Shown here piece after piece: positions 17,412 to 26,007 of a stretch of DNA of 57,304 bases. The number at the start of each line of letters is the position of its first letter. Position 1 is the stretch's first letter. The notes under the pieces are model-generated. The model worked only from the letters and a program-made list of their open reading frames with translations, made no database searches and was not told where the DNA came from. A program made the translations under genes and the position numbers. The stretch spans positions 1 through 57,304 of the forward strand of contig JAJQIL010000081.1 in the NCBI GenBank assembly GCA_021199235.1, given 5' to 3'. Source of the DNA: Lachnospiraceae bacterium. GTDB taxonomy: Bacteria; Bacillota; Clostridia; Lachnospirales; Lachnospiraceae.

Positions 17412-17461
17412 GATGGCGGACTTACGACGTGGAGACACGTGGGTGTCGTGCCATCTTTTTT
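17412..17461 (+). terminator. terminator-like hairpin in citrate synthase leader
   Basis: GATGGC pairs with GCCATC and ACGAC with GTCGT, followed by TTTTTT. It lies about 90 bases upstream of the citrate synthase start. It could end the upstream transcript or act as an attenuator; no known riboswitch class was recognised. Confidence 0.55.
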
Positions 17462-17554
17462 GTTTACAGTCCAGAACAGCAGCGCAAGGAAAAGACAGGC
17501 TGTGGCCTGCTGTTCCAGACGAATAGCATCAACAGCAGCAGAAAGGAGTCGCCT

Positions 17555-18922
17555 ATGGCTATCAGTGAAACAGAAAAAAAGATCCGGGACATCCGGCTGG
17601 AAGAGCTTGCGAAATACTGCTTAAGCTCCAGTCAGTTTGACCTGAACCTGTATACCGAATATGACGTAAAACGGGGGCTCCGTGAATCCGATGGTAAGGG
17701 CGTCCTGACCGGTCTGACCGAGATCTCGGATGTGGTGGCCTTCCGCATAGAAAACGGCAAAAAAATACCGGATGAAGGCCAGCTCTATTTTCAGGGTTAC
17801 AACATCATGGATCTGAAAAACGGTTTTGCAGGCCGCCGCTTTAATTATGAAGAGATCGTGTATCTGCTGCTCTTCGGCGCGCTGCCGAACCGGGCGCAGC
17901 TGGACTCATTTCTGGAAATCCTCGCGCAGTACCGTGAGCTTCCGAATAAATTCGTACGCGACGTTATCATGAAAGCGCCGAGCAGCAATCTGATGAACGC
18001 GCTGCAGAGAAGTGTGCTGACGCTCTATTCCTACGATGAGAATCCGGACGACATTTCGATTCCGAATGTTCTGCGCCAGAGCCTTTCCCTGATCGCGTCG
18101 CTGCCGCTGATCTCGGTGTACGCATACCATGCACACAAGCATTATCACGATGATGAGAGCCTCGTCATCCGCTATCCGGATCCTAAGCTTTCCACGGCAG
18201 AGAATATCCTGCGGACGCTGCGGGAGGACGGACAGTACACTGAGCTGGAGGCACGGGTGCTTGACATCGCGCTCGTCATCCATGCGGAGCACGGCGGCGG
18301 CAATAATTCCACCTTCACTACCCACGTCGTCTCTTCGACAGAGACCGATACCTATTCCGCGATCTCCGCGTCCTTAGGTTCGCTCAAAGGCCCGAAACAC
18401 GGCGGCGCGAACCTGAAGGTCGAGCAGATGTTTGCCGACATCCGCGCACATGTGTCGGACTGGGAGAATGAAGACCAGATTGCTGATTACCTGAAAAAGA
18501 TCATCAACAAAGAAGCGTTTGACGGCCGCGGCCTGATCTACGGCATGGGCCACGCGGTCTATACCTGCTCCGACCCGCGTGCGGTCATCTTAAAAGAATA
18601 CGCCAGATCGCTCTCCGAGGAGAAGGGTCTGACGCGTGAATATGCTCTCTATGAAAATGTCGAGCGCATCGCACGCGACGTCCTGACACACGAAAAGCAT
18701 CTGCACAAGCCGATCTGCTGCAACGTCGACTTCTACAGCGGCTTCGTGTATTCCATGCTGGGCATCCCGCAGGAAATGTTCACGCCGATCTTTGCGATCT
18801 CCCGTATGGCGGGCTGGTGTGCCCACCGCATGGAGGAGCTGGTCAACGGCGGCAAGATCATCCGCCCGGCCTACAAGTACGTCGGCCACCATGTGCCGTA
18901 TGTGCCACTTGAGAGCCGGTGA
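17555..18922 (+). CDS. citrate synthase (citrate/2-methylcitrate synthase family)
   Basis: A protein of 455 residues joining acetyl-CoA and oxaloacetate to citrate. The active-site regions are present: the histidine in HAEHGGGNNSTF, GSLKGPKHGGAN, GMGHAVYTCSDPRA, and the C-terminal arginine region MAGWCAHRMEEL. It is longer than the usual 370-430 residues because of an N-terminal extension of about 60 residues, as in the clostridial group. GAAAGGAG lies seven bases before the ATG. A 230-base leader holds a family C stem-loop and a terminator-like hairpin. It probably serves the partial oxidative branch towards glutamate. No aconitase or isocitrate dehydrogenase is adjacent. Confidence 0.93.
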   Translation: MAISETEKKIRDIRLEELAKYCLSSSQFDLNLYTEYDVKRGLRESDGKGVLTGLTEISDVVAFRIENGKKIPDEGQLYFQGYNIMDLKNGFAGRRFNYEEIVYLLLFGALPNRAQLDSFLEILAQYRELPNKFVRDVIMKAPSSNLMNALQRSVLTLYSYDENPDDISIPNVLRQSLSLIASLPLISVYAYHAHKHYHDDESLVIRYPDPKLSTAENILRTLREDGQYTELEARVLDIALVIHAEHGGGNNSTFTTHVVSSTETDTYSAISASLGSLKGPKHGGANLKVEQMFADIRAHVSDWENEDQIADYLKKIINKEAFDGRGLIYGMGHAVYTCSDPRAVILKEYARSLSEEKGLTREYALYENVERIARDVLTHEKHLHKPICCNVDFYSGFVYSMLGIPQEMFTPIFAISRMAGWCAHRMEELVNGGKIIRPAYKYVGHHVPYVPLESR

Positions 18923-19096
18923 GGAACCTGCTGTTTCCTTATGGATATATGTATATATATGGCACTTGCATCCACAAGCAGGCGGCAGGCAGATTTTTGC
19001 AAACCTGCCGAGCATAGCTTTCGCTGCTTCGCCATTGTTTGAGCGAAGCGAGATATGTCCTGATTCTCGAAGAGAATCGAGGATGTAGGCCGTGCT
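18923..19096. other. intergenic hairpins after citrate synthase
   Basis: CGGCAGG pairs with CCTGCCG around a 14-base loop (18983-19010), and GATTCTC-GAA-GAGAATC forms a tight hairpin (19062-19078). Neither has a T-run. No gene is seen here or in 19177-19300. Confidence 0.5.
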
Positions 19097-19148
19097 CTCC
19101 GCTGCCGCTCCGGTCGGTGCTTAACGAGCGCCACTGGCGCTCAGCACC
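19097..19148. repeat. family B palindrome, copy B2
   Basis: CTCCGCTGCCGCTCCGGTCGG leads into GGTGCT / AGCACC and GAGCGCCA / TGGCGCTC stems. The outer arm differs from copy B1 (GGCGCT/AGCGCC) on both sides, so pairing is kept. A further pair, GCCGTGC (19089) and GCACGGC (19170), encloses this copy. Confidence 0.8.
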
Positions 19149-19300
19149 GCCGTCAGGTGATTGAGCATGGCACGGCTTCCCGTCCAGCGAAGCAGCGAAT
19201 AATAATCAGCGCAAGGCAAGTGCAAAAATCAACGTGGCTGCGGTGGATACGAGTGCCATATAACAAGCTCTCTATCGGTAAACCTTCAATGCAATTCTGT

Positions 19301-20281
19301 CTACACAAGGAACGGCGTCTCCTCTCCATTCATAAATTTCATGGCACCGAGGATGGAATTTTCCGCCATATTGGCCACTGCCTCGTCCGTGTAAAAGGCG
19401 GTGTGCGGACTTACAAGAACGTTTGAGTACGAGCGCAGGATCGCCAGCTTCGGGTTGTGCAGCGGCTCACCCATGCGGTTGAAATAATAAAGTCCGCTCT
19501 CATGCTCAACGACGTCCAGGCCGGCGAAGCCGATCTTCCCGCTCTCAATGCCGTCGATCAGCGCGTCCGTGTCCACCAGCGCGCCTCGCGCGCAGTTGAT
19601 CAGGATCACGTCCTGCTTCATCTTCTCGATCGCCTGCGCGTTGATCATATGATAATTGTCGTCTGTAGCCGGGGCGTGCAGCGTGATAATGTCGCACTCC
19701 CGGTAAATGGTGTCCAGATCCACGTACTGCGCGTATTCCCTGACCTCATCACTTTCATAAATGTCATAGGCAAGCATTTTGCAGCCGAAGCCGGAAAGGT
19801 GACGGATAACCGTTTTCCCGATCCGCCCGGTGCCGACGATCCCCACCGTGCAGTCCTGGATCTCACGGCCGAGTTTTCCCTTCAGCGTATAATCCTGCAC
19901 CGCAGCTCGCTCCATGATATGGGGCAGTTTCCGGCAGCCCATCAGCATCATCATGATCGTATAGTCTGCCACGCTGTTCGGTGAATAGCTCACATGGATC
20001 ACGCCAATGCCCAGCTGCTTCGCGTATACCGTATCGATATGATCATAACCGATCGTCCGTGTTGCCAGGCATCGCACGCCCATCTCATGAAAACGATCCA
20101 GCATCGGCCGGTCGATCACCGTTGTGATGATATCGACCACTTCATATCCCCGGCAGTAATCCAGATTCGCAAGACACGGCGTCTCCGTTGTGTAGTCGTA
20201 TTCAATCCCATATTTTTTACAGAATTTTTCAAAACACGGAAGCTCGTCAAACTCCCGCATGCTGTACACATATAATTTCAT
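19301..20281 (-). CDS. D-isomer specific 2-hydroxyacid dehydrogenase (D-lactate dehydrogenase-like)
   Basis: A protein of 326 residues that reduces a 2-keto acid with NADH. The Rossmann motif TVGIVGTGRIGKTVI lies near residue 150. The catalytic residues are the arginine of NCARGALVDT, the glutamate of GLDVVEHE and the histidine of SPHTAFYTD. The overall pattern (TRTIGYDHID, SVADYTIMMMLM) is closest to D-lactate dehydrogenase and VanH-type enzymes. The ATG has GGGAGGA eight bases upstream and a good promoter further up. There is no vancomycin-resistance gene nearby, so fermentation of pyruvate is the simplest role. Confidence 0.92.
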   Translation of the reverse strand: MKLYVYSMREFDELPCFEKFCKKYGIEYDYTTETPCLANLDYCRGYEVVDIITTVIDRPMLDRFHEMGVRCLATRTIGYDHIDTVYAKQLGIGVIHVSYSPNSVADYTIMMMLMGCRKLPHIMERAAVQDYTLKGKLGREIQDCTVGIVGTGRIGKTVIRHLSGFGCKMLAYDIYESDEVREYAQYVDLDTIYRECDIITLHAPATDDNYHMINAQAIEKMKQDVILINCARGALVDTDALIDGIESGKIGFAGLDVVEHESGLYYFNRMGEPLHNPKLAILRSYSNVLVSPHTAFYTDEAVANMAENSILGAMKFMNGEETPFLV

Positions 20282-20316
20282 CTGAGCGTTCCTCCCTGAA
20301 TGATCATTGATAAATT

Positions 20317-20345
20317 ATCATAGCACAACCGGCATCACCATACAA
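20317..20345 (-). promoter_or_regulatory. promoter of D-2-hydroxyacid dehydrogenase
   Basis: TTGTAT - 17 bases - TATGAT on the minus strand, about 35 bases before the start codon. Confidence 0.7.
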
Positions 20346-20388
20346 CTCTGTTTTTCTTCAAAAATAGTGGCTAATTCATATGTCAACC

Positions 20389-20416
20389 TTGACAAAATCA
20401 AGATCCGGGCTAAAAT
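20389..20416 (+). promoter_or_regulatory. promoter of ATPase/DUF4143 gene
   Basis: TTGACA - 16 bases - TAAAAT, about 38 bases before the start codon; divergent from the dehydrogenase promoter. Confidence 0.75.
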
Positions 20417-20454
20417 AAGATTGAATCGTATATTAGTCAAAAGGGGAGTGGCAG

Positions 20455-21678
20455 ATGAATTATATTAAAAGAGATATAGAAAGTAAAATCCTTGCCCTTT
20501 CTCAGGAGTATGCCTGTTTACTGATCACCGGACCACGTCAGGTTGGGAAGACTACGGTACTGTGGAAACTGATGTCCGGTGAGCGAAATTATGTGACACT
20601 GGATGATATGGAAGAGCGGAAGCTGGCCAGGCATGACCCGGCGCTTTTCCTGCAGATGCACGATTTGCCTGTTTTGATTGATGAAATACAGTATGCGCCT
20701 GAGCTTTTTTCTTATATTAAAATTGCTATTGATAATGGCGCAGCTCCAGGTTCTTTCTGGCTGACCGGCTCTCAGGCATTTCATATGATGGAGCTTGCAC
20801 AGGAGTCACTGGCGGGGCGAACCGCTCTGCTACACATGCCCGGTCTGTCTGCGCATGAGGTTTACGGTTCGGGAGCGTGTATGCCTTTTTCAGTGGATTT
20901 AAAGGCCTTGAAAATTCGTAAAAATACAGGCGCACCGGTCAATCTGGAGGGAATCTATCAACGAATCTGGAAAGGATCTCTTCCCGGATATGTCAGTGGA
21001 AAATTTACAGACCGCGATGTATTTTATTCCAGCTATTTACAAACCTATATAGATCGGGACGTCAGCGAACTGGTGGCTCTGACAGATAAACTTCTGTTTC
21101 AGGACTTCGTTCGTGCGGCGGCCTGCAGAGCCGGACAAATGCTGAATATTCATGATATTGCGCAGGATGTGGGTGTATCAGACGATACCGCAAAACGCTG
21201 GCTGCAGGTGCTGGAAAAGTCTGATATCATTTTTTATCTGAGACCCTATTCCAACAATCTTCTGAAAAGGACAGTGAAAACACCGAAGATGTATTTCTTT
21301 GATACGGGACTGGTTGCGTATCTGACCCGCTACAGTTCCCCGGATATTCTGCAGAACGGGGCGATCAACGGCGCTATTTTGGAAAATTATGTGGTGTCGG
21401 AAATTATGAAGAGTTTTCAGAACAACGCGCAGGATTGCCTGCTCTGGTATTATCGTGACAAGAGCAGCAATGAGATTGATCTGGTGATGGAGAGTGACGG
21501 CCAGCTGCATCCGCTGGAGATTAAACGATCCGTGAATCCGGGCAGCGAACTGGTGGGAACTTTTTCCATACTGGACAAAGGCACGGTTCCCCGCGGAACC
21601 GGCGCTGTGCTTTGCATGCGCCCGGAGCTTTCCGCGATCAATTCTCAAAACTATATTGTCCCAATCTGGATGATATAG
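20455..21678 (+). CDS. ATP-binding protein, AAA_14 with DUF4143
   Basis: A protein of 407 residues. The N-terminal ATPase has Walker A ITGPRQVGKTT near residue 25 and Walker B LPVLIDEIQYAPEL near 82, with sensor-like WLTGSQAF. The C-terminal DUF4143 has the usual ending: SNEIDLVMESDGQLHPLEIKRS, a PD-(D/E)XK-like pattern, followed by VLCMRPE. A winged-helix-like segment (DIAQDVGVSDDTAKRWLQVLE) lies between them. Members are widespread and of unknown function. GGGGAG lies six bases before the ATG. Like the other plus-strand ATPase, it seems richer in A and T than its neighbours. Confidence 0.9.
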   Translation: MNYIKRDIESKILALSQEYACLLITGPRQVGKTTVLWKLMSGERNYVTLDDMEERKLARHDPALFLQMHDLPVLIDEIQYAPELFSYIKIAIDNGAAPGSFWLTGSQAFHMMELAQESLAGRTALLHMPGLSAHEVYGSGACMPFSVDLKALKIRKNTGAPVNLEGIYQRIWKGSLPGYVSGKFTDRDVFYSSYLQTYIDRDVSELVALTDKLLFQDFVRAAACRAGQMLNIHDIAQDVGVSDDTAKRWLQVLEKSDIIFYLRPYSNNLLKRTVKTPKMYFFDTGLVAYLTRYSSPDILQNGAINGAILENYVVSEIMKSFQNNAQDCLLWYYRDKSSNEIDLVMESDGQLHPLEIKRSVNPGSELVGTFSILDKGTVPRGTGAVLCMRPELSAINSQNYIVPIWMI

Positions 21679-21700
21679 GCACGCTCATAGTTTCGGAGCT

Positions 21701-21730
21701 AAAAAGGGGGCTGTGAATACAGCCCCTTTT
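21701..21730. terminator. bidirectional terminator
   Basis: AAAAGGGGGCTGT and ACAGCCCCTTTT form a strong stem with a five-base loop and A/T flanks on both sides. It sits between the convergent ATPase and DUF4340 genes. Confidence 0.9.
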
Positions 21731-21756
21731 CAGTGATATTTTATTCATCGCGGCTT

Positions 21757-23106
21757 TCATTCCGTCGCTTCCTCAGTCTCCGCCTCGGTCTCGCTTTCTG
21801 CTTCCGTTTCGGTCTCCGTCTCCTCTTCCTCCGGTGCGATCATCTCCGATGCCGTATAGCCAAAGACAGTCGACAGCACAGAGCTGGAAATGGTATGCAC
21901 TTCAGTAGAGCCTTCCATCTGCACATAATAATTGCCGCTGTCGTCTGTATCGCCTATGAAGAAGGTGATCGTCAGCTCAATCGTCTGTACTTCTGTCTCG
22001 GTCTCAGTCTCTGTTTCCGTTTCTTCTGCGGATTCCGTTTCACCGTCCGTATCGGTATCTGCCTCTGTTTCATCCGCAGCTTCTTCCGTTTCAGTTTCTT
22101 CCTCTGTCTCCACCTCTTCTTCATAGGTGATAGTCAGAGTGGCTGCCGGTTCATCAAGGCCATATTCCGAGAGGTCCGTACAGTTGTGATCCAGATAGTC
22201 TGTGTAGGAAAGCCCCGCGAGCGCGCTGGTCAGGGTATCGGCGATATCCGCATCCGCCTCGACGCCGGCTGCAAGTTCCTCCGCCGTGATGGTTACTGCT
22301 TCTGTCTCTTCCTCAGTCTCAGCTTCTTCCTCCGTTTCCGTTTCTGTTTCTGTCACTTCTTCCGTCTCACTCTCTGTATCTGCTTCTGCTGCGGTCTTGT
22401 CTTCGTCAGTCTCCACTTCAGTTTCTTCTTCCGCCTCAATCGACAGATTGGTTCCGCTCACCATCCAGATCGCGTCCTCCAGATAGAGGTCATAGCTTTC
22501 TCCATCCGCCTGCTCCAGGCTGACACCGACGATTGTGGATGCCTGCAGAGTCGGAAGCTCTTCGCTCTCGGCATAATCATAAAAGTCATCCGAAAACGCG
22601 CTGCTTAAGTCGGTCGATACCGTGTAAATGGTCGTCTCATCCTCGTTCAGCATCAGATAATCATTCCCGGTGGAAGCGTTGTTGTCGCCGATAGTGATGA
22701 CCGTCTCTGTGCCGTCCTCATCCGTAAGCGTGATCGTATTCTGCGGCTCATCAAGGCCATATTCCGAAATGTCTTCCACTTCCGTCAGCGTCCGCACGGA
22801 TTTCAGTTCAGAAGCCTCATCGAGCGGAGCCAGCAATGAGGACGAATCCACCGGGAATGTTTCGTCATCGTCCTTCTGCCAGGTGCCGTCGTCCTGCAGC
22901 GAGAAAGAGATCTGCTCCCCGTCGATCGTATAGGTCACTGCCGTGAGAGTGGAGGTGTCCACCTCCAGTATCGTCTCTCCCGCAGCCGCCTCCTCTTCAG
23001 CTTCTTCTGTCTTTTCATTGTAAACAGTCAGGCCGTAATACACGCCGCCCAGAACCGCGATCACCACGACTCCCGCTATTAATTTAAAGCTTTTATTTTT
23101 TTTCAT
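21757..23106 (-). CDS. DUF4340 domain protein, membrane anchored
   Basis: A protein of 449 residues. An N-terminal membrane anchor (LIAGVVVIAVLGGVYYGLTVY) is followed by an extracytoplasmic part with repeated DUF4340-type units (EDISEYGLDEPQNTITL and LSEYGLDEPAATLTI). At least three long Glu/Thr-rich stretches (ETETETE type) break up the fold near residues 245, 345 and at the C terminus. ATG with AAAGGA about ten bases upstream fixes the start. It is the last gene of a four-gene set with GldG, a permease and an ATPase, and is probably a partner of that ABC system; its biochemical role is unknown. Confidence 0.88.
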   Translation of the reverse strand: MKKNKSFKLIAGVVVIAVLGGVYYGLTVYNEKTEEAEEEAAAGETILEVDTSTLTAVTYTIDGEQISFSLQDDGTWQKDDDETFPVDSSSLLAPLDEASELKSVRTLTEVEDISEYGLDEPQNTITLTDEDGTETVITIGDNNASTGNDYLMLNEDETTIYTVSTDLSSAFSDDFYDYAESEELPTLQASTIVGVSLEQADGESYDLYLEDAIWMVSGTNLSIEAEEETEVETDEDKTAAEADTESETEEVTETETETEEEAETEEETEAVTITAEELAAGVEADADIADTLTSALAGLSYTDYLDHNCTDLSEYGLDEPAATLTITYEEEVETEEETETEEAADETEADTDTDGETESAEETETETETETEVQTIELTITFFIGDTDDSGNYYVQMEGSTEVHTISSSVLSTVFGYTASEMIAPEEEETETETEAESETEAETEEATE

Positions 23107-23126
23107 AGTACCGAATCCTTTCCTGA

Positions 23127-23163
23127 GCCACGCCCCGCGCGAAGCGCATTCAATGGGCGTGGC
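23127..23163. repeat. family A palindrome, copy A1
   Basis: GCCACGCCC pairs with GGGCGTGGC around the family core CGCGCGAAGCGCAT-N4-ATGGG. It is intergenic here, between the GldG-like and DUF4340 genes, and is followed by a tail (GCCTCCGAGC..GCGAGGTGGCGCTTCC) that also occurs after copies A5 and A6. Confidence 0.85.
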
Positions 23164-23255
23164 GACTTGCCTCCGAGCAAAGCGAGGTGGCGCTTCCTCT
23201 GACATGTCCCGCATCGCCTTTTATGCGGGACGCAGACCACGCCCCGCCCTTATTC

Positions 23256-25085
23256 TTATCGTTTTCTCCGGCTCAGCCAGATGCCCAGACCGATGATCAG
23301 AAGGCCGCCCGGAATGATGGCGATCGCTATGATGCTCCAGAAGCTGATGGACGCGGATGTTAATGTCAGATATTCTACACTCACACTCTTGGACGGTACG
23401 GATACCGAGCTTTCCTGATCGCAGGCCCAGCTTAAGGTATTCACGAAAAGCTGATAATTGCCGCCGGATACCATGGAATTTGCAGAGTCATTTACGAGAG
23501 TAGAGGAGGTAAACACTGCAATCTTCGTCTCGGCTTCCGTCGTCTCTTCCTCTTCTGTCTCAGATTCGGACTCTTCTTCAGTTTCGGCCGTGTCTTCCGC
23601 AGCTTCCGTATCATCCTCGGCCGCTTCGGTCTCTTCCTCTGCTTCCTCATCCGCCTCTTCGGTTTCGGTCTCCGTCTCTTCCTCGACCTCCAGCTCATCC
23701 AGCCAGCTTACCAGGTCAACGTCCTCATCCACGGAAGAAGTCTCCTCGAGAAGCTCATCCGTCAGTTCAACTGTCTCCGTGATCAACACGCCGATGTCAA
23801 ACGGTCCGTCGATATCGCCGTCCTCCTCCTCATAGGTCGTCATGTTCTGTACATCGATCTTTGAATAAGAGTTGTCAGAGGTTGTGAGGACACTGCTGAT
23901 GGAAAGGGTATCCCGCGCGTCGTCCGTGGTCTCGATGCCCTGTGCCGCTGACATCAGCACATACGCATTGCCGCCGGAAAGGTCAGACGATACATCCGTG
24001 CTGTTGATATCCGGCACCAGATAGTACGGCACCTGCACATAATAATTGCTGTTGCCCTCAATGACGATGCCGTCCACCAGCTCGGTTCCGTAATATTCCA
24101 GCACCGTATTCAGGTTGGTCAGTTCAGTCGTAACATAATCGGTAATGATGATCGCGCTGCCGCCACGCCGCAGATAATTGATGATCTTCTGCGCCTCTGC
24201 TTCCGAGATATCCGACGTCGGCGAACAGATCAGCAGGCAGTCCGCATCGTCAGGCACTGCATCTGAAGTCACCAGATTGAGTTCTTCCACCTCGATATTT
24301 TCTTTTTCAATCGATGTGGTCAGCGTGTCTGTCAGCTCCAGCTCATTGTGTCCGGTCAGCGTATACAGCTTCGGAATGTCGTCGCTGGTCAGCGCCGCAA
24401 TCGCGCTGGTGATCAGCCCCTCGGCGTCGAAACCGCTGGCCGTGTAAGAGTAATAAGTGTAGCTGAACTCATACTCATACATATCATCGTAGGAAATCAC
24501 CCTGCTGTTGTCCCCGTACACGACGATCACACTGTTATCTGTGAGTGTCTCATCGGTATACTGCGAAGTAAACTGCGGATACAGCACCGGATCCTTCTCG
24601 ATCACAGTCAGATGAGAGGAGAGATCATCATATCGCTCCAGAAGTCTGGATACATAGGAATCCCGGTTGTCATCCTCCAGAATATAGTAAATGGTGACAT
24701 CCTCGGTCAGCCCTTCTACCAGTTCCTTTGTCGTATCCGTCAGCACAGAAAGCTGCTGTCCGCTCAGGTCAATCTGCGTGTACTGCGACGGAATCTGTCC
24801 CACGATCAGATTCACGATCAGCACCGCCACCACCACGATCACGGTCAGCGCGATGCTGTAGGAGCCGTGCCGCAGCTGACGCGTATTTTTTTTCATACGC
24901 GGGTGCTCTTTTTGTTCCTTTTTTCCTTTATTCCGGAGCTTCGGCTCTGCATTGGATGCCGCCTGCTCTTCCGTCCCGGATGCTGTATGACCTTCTGATT
25001 CGGATGCCGTCTGCTCCGGCTGCGCAGATACGGTCAGAGTCTGATCCAGCTCCTGCTTATTCGATTCTTCATTGTTTGAATTCAT
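23256..25085 (-). CDS. GldG-family ABC auxiliary protein
   Basis: A protein of about 609 residues. A charged cytoplasmic N terminus is followed by a membrane segment near residue 80 (IALTVIVVVAVLIVNLIVG), then the GldG/ABC_transp_aux domain (LSVLTDTTKELVEGL, DVTIYYILED, INYLRRGGSAIIITDY). A second membrane segment lies near the C terminus (FWSIIAIAIIPGGLLIIGLGIWL) with an RRKR tail. A Glu/Thr/Ala low-complexity stretch (about residues 475-535) precedes it. ATG with GGAGGT nine bases upstream. In Bacteroidetes the family supports gliding; here no gliding genes exist, so a general envelope or export role is more likely. Confidence 0.9.
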   Translation of the reverse strand: MNSNNEESNKQELDQTLTVSAQPEQTASESEGHTASGTEEQAASNAEPKLRNKGKKEQKEHPRMKKNTRQLRHGSYSIALTVIVVVAVLIVNLIVGQIPSQYTQIDLSGQQLSVLTDTTKELVEGLTEDVTIYYILEDDNRDSYVSRLLERYDDLSSHLTVIEKDPVLYPQFTSQYTDETLTDNSVIVVYGDNSRVISYDDMYEYEFSYTYYSYTASGFDAEGLITSAIAALTSDDIPKLYTLTGHNELELTDTLTTSIEKENIEVEELNLVTSDAVPDDADCLLICSPTSDISEAEAQKIINYLRRGGSAIIITDYVTTELTNLNTVLEYYGTELVDGIVIEGNSNYYVQVPYYLVPDINSTDVSSDLSGGNAYVLMSAAQGIETTDDARDTLSISSVLTTSDNSYSKIDVQNMTTYEEEDGDIDGPFDIGVLITETVELTDELLEETSSVDEDVDLVSWLDELEVEEETETETEEADEEAEEETEAAEDDTEAAEDTAETEEESESETEEEETTEAETKIAVFTSSTLVNDSANSMVSGGNYQLFVNTLSWACDQESSVSVPSKSVSVEYLTLTSASISFWSIIAIAIIPGGLLIIGLGIWLSRRKR

Positions 25086-25142
25086 CAAGTTTATACCTCC
25101 ATTGTACACCGATGGTCTGTAAAAATAATGCAGGCGGCTGCT

Positions 25143-26006
25143 TTAACCCCAGCGCCGTTTCTGGATCGTCTCAACGGTCAGAAACAGTGCGATCACGATT
25201 ACGGATACATAATATACAAGGCCTGTGATGTCAAATATACCGCTGTAAAACTCAGAAAAATGATCCGAAATACTGAACACACTTAAAATTTCCTGGATCA
25301 ACCCTTCATACACACTTGCGTTCGTCACATAGGCGATGATCAGCGCCGCTTCCCCCACGATGCCGCAAATGGCGGCAATGAGGGCGTTTTTTATTATTGA
25401 ATAAATCACCAGCGCCGCGATCAGGACAATCACGAGCAGCACATAAAAGGATCCGGACGCTGTCTCCGGAAAGAACCCGGCGATGCCGTCCATCAGGTAA
25501 AATACAAACAGGACCAGAAATGTCAGTACGGCCGCGATGATCTGGCTTTCCGTTACGGACGAAATAAAAAGTCCGATCGCCAGAAAGCTGCAGCCCATCA
25601 GGAAAAAGCCAAACATCGCCGTATAGGTCTCAGCAAAATAAATTGTTCCGAACTGTGAAAGAATCAGCGGATAAAACACCAGGATCAGCATTGGGATCAG
25701 AAAAATCGTCATCAGTGCCAGAAATTTCCCCACCACTATCTCCGTTACCGTCACCGGCGCGGTCAGCAGAAGCTGGTCGGTCTTCTGCTTCTGTTCCTCA
25801 GCCAGCACACGCATCGTCAGAATCGGCACCGCCACCAGCAGCACGATCAGTACTGCTGAAAGGGTATAGGCAAATTTCGGGTAGGCTGACTGCAGGTTGT
25901 ACGCGGCAAAATAAATACCGGTCACCAGAAGGAAAAGCGCCATAAACACAAAGCCAACCATCGAATTCAAAAGACCTTTGACTTCCTTTTTATATATTGC
26001 CAGCAT
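25143..26006 (-). CDS. ABC-2 type permease (GldF-like)
   Basis: A protein of 287 residues with six to seven predicted membrane segments, starting LAIYKKEVKGLLNSMVGFVFM and including the conserved MRVLAEEQKQKTDQLLLTAPVTVTEIVVGKF loop, which is diagnostic for the GldF/NosY-like ABC-2 group. It lies one base after the stop of the ATPase gene, with GGAGAGGA inside the end of that gene as its ribosome site, so the two are coupled. It probably works with the ATPase, GldG-like and DUF4340 proteins. Confidence 0.92.
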   Translation of the reverse strand: MLAIYKKEVKGLLNSMVGFVFMALFLLVTGIYFAAYNLQSAYPKFAYTLSAVLIVLLVAVPILTMRVLAEEQKQKTDQLLLTAPVTVTEIVVGKFLALMTIFLIPMLILVFYPLILSQFGTIYFAETYTAMFGFFLMGCSFLAIGLFISSVTESQIIAAVLTFLVLFVFYLMDGIAGFFPETASGSFYVLLVIVLIAALVIYSIIKNALIAAICGIVGEAALIIAYVTNASVYEGLIQEILSVFSISDHFSEFYSGIFDITGLVYYVSVIVIALFLTVETIQKRRWG

Positions 26007-26007
26007 A

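Noticed and set aside
19301-20281. VanH-type vancomycin resistance
   Set aside because: The dehydrogenase is VanH-like in pattern, but no VanA-type ligase or VanX is nearby; D-lactate formation is the simpler reading.
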